Source of the DNA: Hydractinia symbiolongicarpus | Taxonomy: Eukaryota; Cnidaria; Hydrozoa; Anthoathecata; Hydractiniidae | Assembly (NCBI RefSeq): GCF_029227915.1 | Contig: NC_079879.1 | Coordinates: 15,190,001-15,254,000, forward strand | Direction: 5' to 3' | Length of the DNA stretch: 64,000 nt | Shown: positions 27,401 to 39,129 of the stretch, one piece after another | How positions within the stretch are numbered: the stretch's first letter is position 1 | Layout of the letters: each line of letters opens with the position of its first letter | The notes under the pieces: model-generated | What the model was told of the DNA's origin: nothing | The model's input: only the letters and a program-made list of their open reading frames with translations | Database searches by the model: none | Position numbers and translations under genes: made by a program

Positions 27401-30400
27401 GTGGTCTAAAGCCATGGCGCGAAGGAAAACAACATCGGACGTCGTAGTCCATTGTGAGTGGAAAGACTAGACCGATGGTAACATGCGCAGGCGGGTGGAA
27501 GCACGTGATTTACGCCTAACGCATCTATTATACATCAAAAGGCCAGATTTGAGACTTTAGAGACTTGTCCGTGTAGTTGACGATGCTTTAAAACCATGGC
27601 ACCAAGGAAAATGACTTGGGACGTCGTATTCTATTGAGAGTGGAAGGACTACAACGGTGGTAACCTGTGCAGGCGCGTGGAAGGACGAGATTTACGTATA
27701 AGGGCCTTTTTAAGCCGCAAAAAGGCATATTACAGTAGTTAGAGGCTTGTGCACGTAGTTGACGGTGCTTTAAACCCATGGCGACAAGAAAATTGACTTG
27801 GGACGTGATAGTACATCAGGAATGGAGGGACTAGACCGATGGTAACCTGCGCAGGCGTGTGGAAGCACGTGATTTATGTGTATGACTTTTTTTACGCATC
27901 AAAAGGCCATATTAGAGACTTCAGAGACCTGTGCACGTAGTTAACGGTGTTCTAAAGCCATGGCGCCCAGGAAAACGACATCGAACGTCGTAGTCCATTA
28001 AGAGTGGAAGGGCTAGACAAATGGTAACATGTGCAGTTGCGTGGAAGGACGGGATTTACGTTAAAGGCCCTTATTAGGCCGCAAAAAGCCATATTACAGT
28101 TTTAGAGGTTTGTGCACGTACTTCACAGTGTTCTAAAGCCATGGCACCAGGTAAATTGACTTGGAAAGTCATAGTCCATTAAGAGTGGAAGGACTAGACC
28201 TGTGGTAACCTGTGCAGGTGCGTGGAAGGACTTGATTTACGTAAAACGACCTTGTTAGGCCGCAAAAACCCACATTACAGTCTTTAGAGGCTTGTGCACG
28301 TACTTGACGGTGGTCTAAAGCCATGGCGCGAAGGAAAACAACATCGGCCGCGTAGTCCATTGTGAGTGGAAAGACTAGACCGATGGTAACATGCGCAGGC
28401 GGGTGGAAACACGTGATTTACGTCTACCGCATTTATTAGGCATCAAAAGTCCATATTAAGGGCTATAGAGACTTGTCCTTGTAGTTGACGGTGTTCTACA
28501 GCCTTAGCAGCAAGGAAAACGACTTCGGACGCGGTATTCTATGGAGAGTGGAAGGACTAGACCAATGGGAACCTGTGCAGGCCAGTGGAAGCACGTGATT
28601 TACGCCTAACGCATCTATTAGACATCAAAAGGCCATATTTGAGACTTTAGAGACCTGTCCTTGTAGTTGACGATGTTTTAAAACCATGGTACCAAGGAAA
28701 ATGACTTGGGACGTCGTAGTCCATTGAAAGTGGAAGGACTAGACCGATGGTATCCTGTGCAGGCGCGTGGAAGCACGTGATTTACGTGTATGACATTTTT
28801 TAGGCATCGAAAGGCCATATTAGAGATTTTAGAGATATGTGCACGTAGTTGACGGTGCTTTTAAGACATGACGACAAGAAAATTGACTTGGGACGTCATA
28901 GCCCATGGAAAGTGGAAGGACTAAACCGGTGGTAGCATGTGCAGGCGCGTGGAAGGACGAGATTTACGTATAAGGGCCTTTTTAAGCCGCAAAAAGGCAT
29001 ATTACAGTAGTTAGAGGCTTGTGCACGTAGTTGACGGTGCTTTAAACCCATGGCGACAAGAAAATTGACTTGGGACGTGATAGTCCATCAGGAATGGAGG
29101 GACTAGACCGATGGTAACCTGCGCAGGCGCGTGGAAGCACGTGATTTATGTGTATGACATTTTTTACGCATCAAAAGGCCATATTAGAGACTTCAGAGAC
29201 CTGTGCACGTAGTTAACGGTGTTCTAAAGCCATCGCGCCCAGGAAAACGACATCGGACGTCGTAGTCAATTAAGAGTGGAAGGACTAGGCAAGTGGTAAC
29301 ATGTGCAGTTGCGTGGAAGGACGGGATTTACGTAAAAGGCCCTTATTAGGCCGCAAAAAGCCATATTACAGTTTTAGAGGTTTTTGCACGTACTTCACAG
29401 TGTTCTAAAGCCATGGCGCCAGGTAAATTGACTTGGAAAGTCATAGTCCATTGAGAGTGGAAGGACTAGACCTGTGGTAACCTGTGCAGGTGCGTGGAAG
29501 GACTTGATTTACGTAAAACGATATTGTTAGGCCGCAAAAACCCACATTACAGTCTTTAGAGGCTTGTGCACGTACTTAAAGGTGGTCTAAAGCCATGGCG
29601 CGAAGGAAAACAACATCGGACGTCGTAGTCCATTGTGAGTGGAAAGACTAGACCGATGGTAACATGCGCAGGCGCGTGGAAGCACGTGATTTACGTGTAT
29701 GAAATTTATTAGGCATCAAAATGCCATATTAGAGAATTCAGAGACCTGTGCACGTAGTTAACGGTTTTCTAAAGCCATGTTGGCCAGGAAAACAACTTGG
29801 GACGTCGTAGCGAATTGAGAGTGGAAGGACTAGACCGGCGGTAACCTGTGCAGGTGCGTGGAAGGACGTGATTTACGTATAAGGCACTTATTAGGCCGCA
29901 AAACCCATTTTACAGTTTTAAGAGGCTTGTGCACGTACTTGACGGTGTTTTAAAGCCATGGCCCCAAAGAAAACGAGATGGGACGTCGTAGTCTGTTGAC
30001 AGTGGAAGGACTAGACCTCTGGTAACCTGTGCAGGTGCGTGGAAGGACTTGATTTACGTAAAACGACCTTGTTAGGCCGCAAAAACCCACATTACAGTCT
30101 TTAGAGGCTTGTGCACGTACTTGACGGTTGTCTAAAGCCATGGCCCCAAGGAAAACGACATCGGACCTCGTAATCCATTAAGAGTGGAAGGACTAGAGCA
30201 GTGGTAACCTGTGCAGGTGCGTGGAAGGAGGGGATTAACGTAAAAGGCCCTTATTAGGCCGCAAAAGCCATATTACAGTTTTACAGGCTTGTGCACGTAC
30301 TTGACGGTGTTTTAAAGCCATGGCCCCAAAGAAAAGGAGATGGGACGTCGTAGTCTGTTGACAGTGGAAGGACTAGACCTGTGGTAACCTGTGCAGGTGC

Positions 30401-32217
30401 GTGGAAGGACTTGATTTACGTAAAACGGCCTTGTTAGGCCGCAAAAACCCACATTACAGTCTTTAGAGGCTTGTGCACGTACTTGACGGTGGTCTAAAGC
30501 CATGGCGCGAAGGAAAACAACATCGGACGTCGTAGTCCATTGTGAGTGGAAAGACTAGACCGATGGTAACATGCGCAGGCGGGTGGAAGCACGTGATTTA
30601 CGTCTACTGCATTCATTAGGCATCAAAAGGCCACATTAAGGGCTATAGAGACCTGTCCGTGCAGTTGACGATGTTTTAAAACCATGGCACCAAGGAAAAT
30701 GACTTGGGACGTCGTAGTCCATTGAAAGTTGAAGGACTAGACCGATGGTATCCTGTGCAGGCGCATGGAAGCACGTGATTTACGTGTATGACATTTTTTA
30801 GGCATCAAAAGGCCATATTAGAGATTTTAGAGACATGTGCACGTAGTTGACGGTGCTTTTAAGACATGACGACAAGAAAATTGACTTGGGACGTCATAGT
30901 CTATCACGAGTGGAAGGACTAGACCGATGGTAACCTGCACAGGCGCGTGGAAGCACGTGGTTTACGTGAATGACATTTTATAGGCATCAAAAGGTCATAT
31001 TAGAGACTTCAGAGACCTGTGCACGTAGTTAGCGGTGTTCTAAAGCCATGTCGCCCAGGAAAACAACTTAGGACGTCGTAGCGATTTGAGAGTGGAAGGA
31101 CTAGACCGGCGGTATCCTGTGCAGGTGCGTGGTAGGACGGGATTTACGCCTAACGCATCTATTAGGCATCAATAGGCCATATTTGAGACTTTGGAGACCT
31201 GTACGCGTAGTTGACGATGTTTTAAAGCCATGGCGCCAAGGAAATTGACTTGGGACGTCATAGCCCATGGAGAGTGGAAGGACTAGACCGCTGGTAGCAT
31301 GTGCAGGCGCTTGGAAGGACGAGATTTACGTATAAGGGCCTTTTTAAGCCGCAAAAAGGCATATTACAGTAGTTAGAGGCTTGTGCACGTAGTTGACGGT
31401 GCTTTAAACCCATGGCGACAAGAAAATTGACTTGGGACGTGATAGTACATCAGGAATGGAGGGACTAGACCGATGGTAACCTGCGCAGGCGTGTGGAAGC
31501 ACGTGATTTATGTGTATGACTTTTTTTACGCATCAAAAGGCCATATTAGAGACTTCAGAGACCTGTGCACGTAGTTAACGGTGTTCTAAAGCCATGGCGC
31601 CCAGGAAAACGACATCGGACGTCGTAGTTCATTAAGAGTGGAAGGGCTAGACAAGTGGTAACATGTGCAGTTGCGTGGAAGGACGGGATTTACGTAAAAG
31701 GCCCTTATTAGGCCGCAAAAAGCCATATTACAGTTTTAGAGGTTTGTGCACGTACTTCACACAGTGTTCTAAAGCCATGGCGCCAGGTAAATTGACTTGG
31801 AAAGTCATAGTCCATTGAGAGTGGAAGGACTAGACCTGTGGTAACCTGTGCAGGTGCGTGGAAGGACTTGATTTACGTAAAACGACCTTGTTATGCCGCA
31901 AAAACCCACATTACAGTCCTTAGAGGCTTGTGCACGTACTTAATGGTGGTCTAAAGCCATGGCGCGAAGGAAAACAACATCGGACGTCGTAGTCCATTGT
32001 GAGTGGAAAGACTAGACCGATGGTAACATGCGCAGGCGGGTGGAAGCACGTGATTTACGCCTAACGCATCTATTATACATCAAAAGGCCAGATTTGAGAC
32101 TTTAGAGACTTGTCCGTGTAGTTGACGATGCTTTAAAACCATGGCACCAAGGAAAATGACTTGGGACGTCGTATTCTATTGAGAGTGGAAGGACTACAAC
32201 GGTGGTAACCTGTGCAG
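23128..32217. repeat. Tandem pair of 4545-bp satellite higher-order units
   Basis: Unit one (about 23128-27672) and unit two (about 27673-32217) align at a constant 4545-bp offset with very few differences. For example, 23624 matches 28169, 25405 matches 29950 and 25767 matches 30312. The unit is close to 25 monomers long. Most of a further partial copy follows: about 33990-35886 corresponds to about 30540-32435 at an offset near 3451-3453, so it had already lost internal monomers. Exact ends are blurred because the junctions fall within shared monomer sequence. Confidence 0.88.
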
Positions 32218-35200
32218 GTGCGTGGAAGGACGGGATTTACGTAAAAGGCCCTTATTAAGCAGCAAAAAGCCATATTACAGTTTTAGAGGCTTGTGCACCT
32301 ACTTCACAGTGTTCTAAAGCCATGGCGCCAGGTAAATTGACTTGGGACGTCATAGTCCATTGAGAGTGGAAGGAGTAGGTCGATGGTAACATGCGCAGGC
32401 GCGTGGAAGCACGTGATTTACGTGTATGAAATTTATTAGGCATCAAAATGCCATATTAGAGAATTCAGAGACCTGTGCACGTAGTTAACGGTGTTCTAAA
32501 GCCATGTCGCCCAGGAAAACAACTTGGGACGTCGTAGCGAATTGAGAGTGGAAGGACTAGACCGGCGGTAACCTGTGCAGGTGCGTGGAAGGACGTGATT
32601 TACGTATAAGGCACTTATTAGGCCGCAAAACCCATTTTACAGTTTTAAGAGGCTTGTGCACGTACTTGACGGTGTTCTAAATCCATGGCCCCAAGGAAAA
32701 CGACATCGGACCTCGTAATCTATTAAGAGTGGAAGGACTAGAGCAGTGGTAACCTGTGCAGGTGCGTGGAAGGACGGGATTAACGTAAAAGGCCCTTATT
32801 AGGCCGCAAAAAGCCATATTACAGTTTTACAGGCTTCTGCACGTACTTGACGGTGGTCTAAAGCCATGGCGCGAAGGAAAACAACATCGGACGTCGTAGT
32901 CCATTGTGAGTGGAAAGACTAGACTGATGGTAACATGCGCAGGCGGGTGGAAGCACGTGATTTACGTCTACCGCATTTATTAGGCATCAAAAGGCCATAT
33001 TAAGGGCTATAGAGACTTGTCCTTGTAGTTGACGGTGTTCTAGAGCCTTAGCGGCAAGGAAAACGACTTCGGACGCGGTATTCTATGGAGAGTGGAAGGA
33101 CTAGACCAATGGGAACCTGTGCAGGCTAGTGGAAGCACGTGATTTACGCCTAACGCATCTATTATACATCAAAAGGCCATATTTGAGACTTTAGAGACCT
33201 GTCCGTGTAGTTGACGATGCTTTAAAACCATGGCACCAAAGAAAATGACTTGGGACGTCGTATTCTATTGAGAGTGGAAGGACTACAACGGTGGTAACCT
33301 GTGCAGGTGCGTGGAAGGACGGGATTTACGTAAAAGGCCCTTATTAAGCAGCAAAAAGCCATATTACAGTTTTAGAGGCTTGTGCACCTACTTCACAGTG
33401 TTCTAAAGCCATAGCGCCAGGTAAATTGACTTGGGACGTCATAGTCCATTGAGAGTGGAAGGACTAGGTCGATGGTAACATGCGCAGGCGCCTGGAAGCA
33501 CGTGATTTACGTGTATGAAATTTATTAGGCATCAAAATGCGATATTAGAGAATTCAGAGACCTGTGCACGTAGTTAACGGTGTTCTAAAGCCATGTCGCC
33601 CAGGAAAACAACTTGGGACGTCGTAGCGAATTGAGAGTGGAAGGACTAGACCGGCGGTAACCTGTGCAGGTGCGTGGAAGGACGTGATTTACGTATAAGG
33701 CACTTATTAGGCCGCAAAACCCATTTTACAGTTTTAAGAGGCTTGTGCACGTACTTGACGGTGTTTTAAAGCCATGGCCCCAAAGAAAACGAGATGGGAC
33801 GTCGTAGTCTGTTGACAGTGGAAGGACTAGACCTGTGGTAACCTGTGCAGGTGCGTGGAAGGACTTGATTTACGTAAAACGACCTTGTTAGGCCGCAAAA
33901 CCCACATTACAGTCTTTAAAGGCTTGTGCACGTACTTGACGGTTGTCTAAAGCCATGGCCCCAAGGAAAACGACATCGGACCTCGTAATCCATTAAGAGT
34001 GGAAAGACTAGACCGATGGTAACATGCGCAGGCGGGTGGAAGCACGTGATTTACGTCTACCGCATTCATTAGGCATCAAAAGGCCACATTAAGGGCTATA
34101 GAGACCTGTCCGTGCAGTTGACGATGTTTTAAAACCATGGCACCAAGGAAAATGACTTGGGACGTCGTAGTCCATTGAAAGTTGAAGGACTAGACCGATG
34201 GTATCCTGTGCAGGCGCATGGAAGCACGTGATTTACGTGTATGACATTTTTTAGGCATCAAAAGGCCATATTAGAGATTTTAGAGACATGTGCACGTAGT
34301 TGACGGTGCTTTTAAGACATGACGACAAGAAAATTGACTTGGGACGTCATAGTCTATCACGAGTGGAAGGACTAGACCGATGGTAACCTGCACAGGCGCG
34401 TGGAAGCACGTGGTTTACGTGAATGACATTTTATAGGCATCAAAAGGTCATATTAGAGACTTCAGAGAACTGTGCACGTAGTTAGCGGTGTTCTAAAGCC
34501 ATGTCGCCCAGGAAAACAACTTAGGACGTCGTAGCGATTTGAGAGTGGAAGGACTAGACCTGCGGTATCCTGTGAAGGTGCGTGGTAGGACGGGATTTAC
34601 GCCTAACGCATCTATTAGGCATCAATAGGCCATATTTGAGACTTTGGAGACCTGTACGCGTAGTTGACGATGTTTTAAAGCCATGGCGCCAAGGAAATTG
34701 ACTTGGGACGTCATAGCCCATGGAGAGTGGAAGGACTAGACCGCTGGTAGCATGTGCAGGCGCTTGGAAGGACGAGATTTACGTATAAGGGCCTTTTTAA
34801 GCCGCAAAAAGGCATATTACAGTAGTTAGAGGCTTGTGCACGTAGTTGACGGTGCTTTAAACCCATGGCGACAAGAAAATTGACTTGGGACGTGATAGTA
34901 CATCAGGAATGGAGGGACTAGACCGATGGTAACCTGCGCAGGCGTGTGGAAGCACGTGATTTATGTGTATGACTTTTTTTACGCATCAAAAGGCCATATT
35001 AGAGACTTCAGAGACCTGTGCACGTAGTTAACGGTGTTCTAAAGCCATGGCGCCCAGGAAAACGACATCGGACGTCGTAGTCCATTAAGAGTGGAAGGGC
35101 TAGACAAGTGGTAACATGTGCAGTTGCGTGGAAGGACGGGATTTACGTAAAAGGCCCTTATTAGGCCGCAAAAAGCCATATTACAGTTTTAGAGGTTTGT

Positions 35201-35886
35201 GCACGTACTTCACAGTGTTCTAAAACCATGGCGCCAGGTAAATTGACTTGGAAAGTCATAGTCCATTGAGAGTGGAAGGACTAGACCTGTGGTAACCTGT
35301 GCAGGTGCGTGGAAGGACTTGATTTACGTAAAACGACCTTGTTAGGCCGCAAAAACCCACATTACAGTCCTTAGAAGCTTGTGCACGTACTTAATGGTGG
35401 TCTAAAGCCATGGCGCGAAGGAAAACAACATCGGACGTCGTAGTCCATTGTGAGTGGAAAGACTAGACCGATGGTAACATGCGCAGGCGGGTGGAAGCAC
35501 GTGATTTACGCCTAACGCATCTATTATACATCAAAAGGCCAGATTTGAGACTTTAGAGACTTGTCCGTGTAGTTGACGATGCTTTAAAACCATGGCACCA
35601 AGGAAAATGACTTGGGACGTCGTATTCTATTGAGAGTGGAAGGACTACAACGGTGGTAACCTGTGCAGGTGCGTGGAAGGACGGGATTTACGTAAAAGGC
35701 CCTTATTAAGCAGCAAAAAGCCATATTACAGTTTTAGAGGCTTGTGCACCTACTTCACAGTGTCCTAAAGCCATGGCGCCAGGTAAATTGACTTGGGACG
35801 TCATAGTCCATTGAGAGTGGAAGGAGTAGGTCGATGGTAACATGCGCAGGCGCGTGGAAGCACGTGATTTACGTGTATGAAATTTA

Positions 35887-36504
35887 CCGTTTACAGACTT
35901 CTTGGCATCCAGTTCGATCAAAATCTAACCTGGGAAACCCATATCAATAAACTCTCTCAATCAGTTTATGCGAAACTATACGTTCTTCGCTATCTTCGTC
36001 GCACAGCAACATTTCGTTTGCGGAAGCAACTGGCAGAAGCCCTTCTAATTTCAAAAATTCACTATTGCTGTTCATTGTTTTGGAACCTGCCACTATTCCA
36101 GCTGAAAAAACTTGATAAGCTATTGTGCAGAATTGCGTCTTTTGTAACGCTGAGATATTCCACGCTCAAGGATGTAATACAACTTGGTTGGCTACCAATC
36201 CAGCAACAAATACACTTTGAAATTTTAAAACTTGCCCACAAATCGATTCACCAGGATGAGTTTCCATCGTATTTGAAAGGTTTCAAGTTGAGAATTGCTG
36301 GACGTGGAACTCGTAATGTTGACGAAGTTATTTCTAAGTATGAAATCAATGTGTCGGAGAAATTGTTTCTTGGTAAGGCAAGTCGCCTTCTAAATGATCT
36401 TCCCAAAGCTATCAGGGAAGAACCTGATCACAAAAAATTTCGTACTTTTTTGAAAAAATATTTATTAGACCATGGTCTTGCGATTTTTATTATGCAACAT
36501 ACCT

Positions 36505-36506
<2 letters not shown>
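35887..36506 (+). pseudogene. C-terminal fragment of LINE reverse-transcriptase ORF2
   Basis: The open frame runs uninterrupted to a TAG at 36504-36506, about 205 LINE-derived residues. It opens with RLLGIQFDQNLTWETHI, the motif usually found just downstream of the polymerase core in the thumb and C-terminal region of LINE ORF2. It then shows a helical, Leu/Lys-rich part and ends with a LPKAIREEPDHKKFRTFLKKY segment that resembles the usual extreme C-terminus of such ORFs. The polymerase catalytic domain and endonuclease are absent. The ATG at 35877 belongs to the satellite, so the apparent 209-residue protein is an accidental read-through from satellite into LINE and not a native start. Without the catalytic core it cannot be active. 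The lack of stops suggests a fairly recent insertion. Confidence 0.85.

Positions 36507-36544
<38 letters not shown>
36507..36544. repeat. Poly(T) run of 38 inside the LINE 3' region
   Basis: An uninterrupted run of 38 T follows the ORF stop directly and is followed by six A. Such a run is a mutational hotspot, and its length may vary between individuals or reflect assembly error. It lies inside the LINE and not at its end. Confidence 0.95.
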
Positions 36545-36551
<7 letters not shown>

Positions 36552-36993
36552 GACAATTTCTCAATATCCTAACTTAACATCTACTGACCGATTGAGACCA
36601 ATCCATGAGCAATACTTTATGCTTTGATTTATTCCTTCTGCTCTACTTAGTCTCAATTTTGTTCATTTGCTCGATTGTTTTTATTTCTTAAGCCCGTCGA
36701 TTAATAAATATATTTAATATATGTATATATTTTTTTTATTATATATTTTGGTGTATAATTTTCATTTTCATATGTTCTGGTCTTAATTCTCCGTCAGAAT
36801 CTATTATATCGATGTCTTCCAATCCTTCGCCACTTTAAACTCTGCTAATCTTGTCTACAGTTTTTACAGTGTCTTTTTTTATAGAATAACTTATTTCTTT
36901 ATTTAAATATTATTATTATTTTAATAGGACGAATAGCCATTGTAAAATATGGAAGTGCCTGAAAGACAGTTAATAAATAAAAATAAAATAAAA

Positions 36994-38336
36994 TTATTAG
37001 GCATCAAAATGCCATACTAGAGAATTCAGAGACCTGTGCACGTAGTTAACGGTGTTCTAAAGCCATGTCGCCCAGGAAAACAACTTGGGACGTCGTAGCG
37101 AATTGAGAGTGGAAGGACTAGACCGGCGGTAACCTGTACAGGTGCGTGGAAGGACGTGATTTACGTATAAGGCACTTATTAGGCCGCAAAACCCATTTTA
37201 CAGTTTTAAGAGGCTTGTGCACGTACTTGACGGTGTTCTAAATCCATGGCCCCAAGGAAAACGACATCGGACCTCGTAATCTATTAAGAGTGGAAGGACT
37301 AGAGCAGTGGTAACCTGTGCAGGTGCGTGGAAGGACGGGATTAACGTAAAAGGCCCTTATTAGGCCGCAAAAAGCCATATTACAGTTTTACAGGCTTCTG
37401 CACGTACTTGACGGTGGTCTAAAGCCATGGCGCGAAGGAAAAACAACATCGGACGTCGTAGTCCATTGTGAGTGGAAAGACTAGACTGATGGTAACATGC
37501 GCAGGCGGGTGGAAGCACGTGATTTACGTCTACCGCATTTATTAGGCATCAAAAGGCCATATTAAGGGCCATAGAGACTTGTCCTTGTAGTTGACGGTGT
37601 TCTAGAGCCTTAGCGGCAAGGAAAACGACTTTGGACGCGGTATTCTATGGAGAGTGGAAGGACTAGACCAATGGTATCCTGTGCAGGCGCGTGGAAGCAC
37701 GTGATTTACGTGTATGAAATTTTTTAGGCATCAAAAGGCCATATTAGAGATTTTAGAGACATGTGAACGTAGTTGACGGTGCTTTTTAGACCTGACGACA
37801 AGAAAATTGACTTGGGACGTCATAGTCCATCACGAGTGGAAGGACTAGACCGATGGTAACCTGCACAGGCGCGTGGAAGGACGTGGTTTACGTGAATGAC
37901 ATTTTATAGGCATCAAAAGGCCATATTAGAGACTTCAGAGACCTGTGCACGTAGTTAGCGGTGTTCTAAAGCCATGTCGCCCAGGAAAACAACTTAGGAC
38001 GTCGTAGCGATTTGAGAGTGGAAGGACTAGACCGGCGGTAACCTGTGCAGGTGCGTGGTAGGACGGGATTTACGCCTAACGCATCTATTAGGCATCAAAA
38101 GGCCATATTTGAGACTTTGGAGACCTGGACGCGTAGTTGACGATGTTTTAAAGCCATGGCGCCAAGGAAATTGACTTGGGACGTTATAGCCCATGGAGAG
38201 TGGAAGGACTAGACCGGTGGTAGCATGTGCAGGCGCGTGGAAGGACGAGATTTACGTATAAGGGCCTTTTTAAGGCGCAAAAATGCATATTACAGTAGTT
38301 AGAGGTTTGTGCACGTAGTTGACGATGCTTTAAACC
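36994..38336. repeat. Satellite array, distal block after the LINE
   Basis: About seven further 182-bp monomers continue in phase with the block left of the LINE. The first part matches 32437-33000, including the ctaaatccatgg variant. The array stops within a monomer at about 38336 (last recognisable word gatgctttaaacc), where retrotransposon sequence begins. The boundary has no A-rich or LTR signature. Confidence 0.95.
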
Positions 38337-38396
38337 ATTTGGTGAAATCTGTGTTGAATGTAAAGGCACATAACGTGTTTTCTTGGAGACTGCTTC

Positions 38397-39122
38397 TCAA
38401 GGTATACAACAATCTATTTTCTGGGCTACTAGGCTGCCCATGCCAAAGAAAAATATTTTCCTACGCAGTAGGGCTTTGGTCTTTGATAAGCCCCGGTGAC
38501 CTTGATGTGCAAGTTTAATGGCAAGGTTCTGGTAACATCTTGGTAACACTATGCGATTGTCTTTAAGGATCAATCTCTGCTCTGAGTTGACAGTCAGTGT
38601 ATCTTTGATTTTCCTGTATTGTTTCAGCGATCGTGCATCTTCAGTATCCAACATTTGGTCTAGTTTGTACCAGGAGCGACCATTGGTATGATGTATGACT
38701 TTCTGTAAGAAAGGGTCGGCTCCTGTGGCGATTTTGATTTCTTCCAATGTAATTGCGATTGGGCTAGCGTTTGTGGCAATAAAGTTAACGTGTTCTTCGA
38801 TGTAGTTTGTTAAGTCGATTGACATACGTCCCGGATGTCTACTTAAATAGTCAGATATATTGTCTTGTGAAGTAACATATTCGGCGTTGAAGGTGTATTC
38901 TTGTAGACGTAAGACCATTCGTTCGTTTCGTGCAGGTGGTTTCGCTTTGGGGTTATTTAAGATGGTCACTAATGATTTGTTGTCATTGATAATTGTGAAA
39001 GGTCGTCCGAATAAGTACAGTCGGTTTCGTTCACATGCATATGTTGCACTAAGGCACTCCCGCTCTATTTGTGAGTACCTCATTTCCGTTTCGCTCAACG
39101 CTCTTGATGAATAGGTTATCAC
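38397..39122 (-). pseudogene. Ty3/gypsy RNase H and integrase zinc-finger region, damaged
   Basis: A frame of 241 residues begins inside RNase H (ITYSSRALSETEMRYSQ, then the DNKSL region at about 46-50 and PARNERMVLRLQEY) and continues through the linker ending DYLSRHPG into the HHCC zinc-binding domain of integrase (HQGHRGLSKTKALLRR at about 208-223). The early part of RNase H, with its first catalytic Asp, is absent. Overlap of the two frames at 39130-39160 suggests an internal deletion joined RT to the middle of RNase H. The frame ends in TGA exactly where the last zinc-ligand Cys is expected. The same frame stays readable beyond that stop to about 38340, where the satellite begins. Confidence 0.87.
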
Positions 39123-39129
39123 ACTAACG

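Larger units (their letters stand above)
1..35886. repeat. Satellite array, about 182-bp monomer, main block
   Basis: The whole stretch is one head-to-tail tandem repeat. Successive copies of the landmark tggaaggactagaccg start near 521, 703, 885, 1067 and 1248, giving a period of 181-182 bp, so about 195 monomers lie in this block. Each monomer also carries recognisable words in fixed order: cacgtgatttacg, gtgcacgta, a ccatgg site and gggacgtc. Divergence between neighbouring monomers is moderate, whereas monomers several kilobases apart are often nearly identical, so the array has higher-order structure. Base composition is visibly more GC- and CpG-rich than the flank after 39950. The short minus-strand reading frames of 61-85 residues recur at the same monomer position and are by-products of the repeat. 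The array runs off the left edge, so its true length is unknown. A pericentromeric, centromeric or heterochromatic role is possible but is not shown by the sequence. Confidence 0.97.
35887..36993 (+). mobile_element. 5'-truncated non-LTR retrotransposon (CR1/L2-like LINE) inserted in satellite
   Basis: A block of 1107 bp unrelated to the satellite interrupts a monomer. It contains the C-terminal end of a LINE reverse-transcriptase reading frame, then a 3' untranslated region with a run of 38 T, and ends in an A-rich tail with repeated aataaa-type units, as CR1/L2-type LINEs often do. The satellite resumes at 36994 in the same monomer phase. Comparison with the unoccupied copy near 32426-32440 gives a target duplication of only 3 bp (tta at 35884-35886 and 36994-36996). 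No LINE 5' part is present, as expected for incomplete target-primed reverse transcription. Assignment to CR1/L2 rather than another LINE group is an inference from the protein and tail. Confidence 0.88.

Noticed and set aside
1-35886. CENP-B box in the satellite
   Set aside because: No sequence matching the core TTCG....A..CGGG pattern was found in the monomers I compared.
1383-35921. Many 61-85 residue minus-strand reading frames (for example starting MALDHRQVRAQASKDC or MDYAADVV) that look like a repeated peptide family
   Set aside because: They fall at the same position of the satellite monomer every time, have no promoter or domain, and are lost whenever monomer variants change phase. 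They are a by-product of the tandem repeat.
1-38336. CRISPR-like array
   Set aside because: The repeats are contiguous 182-bp monomers without unique spacers, and the host is eukaryotic.
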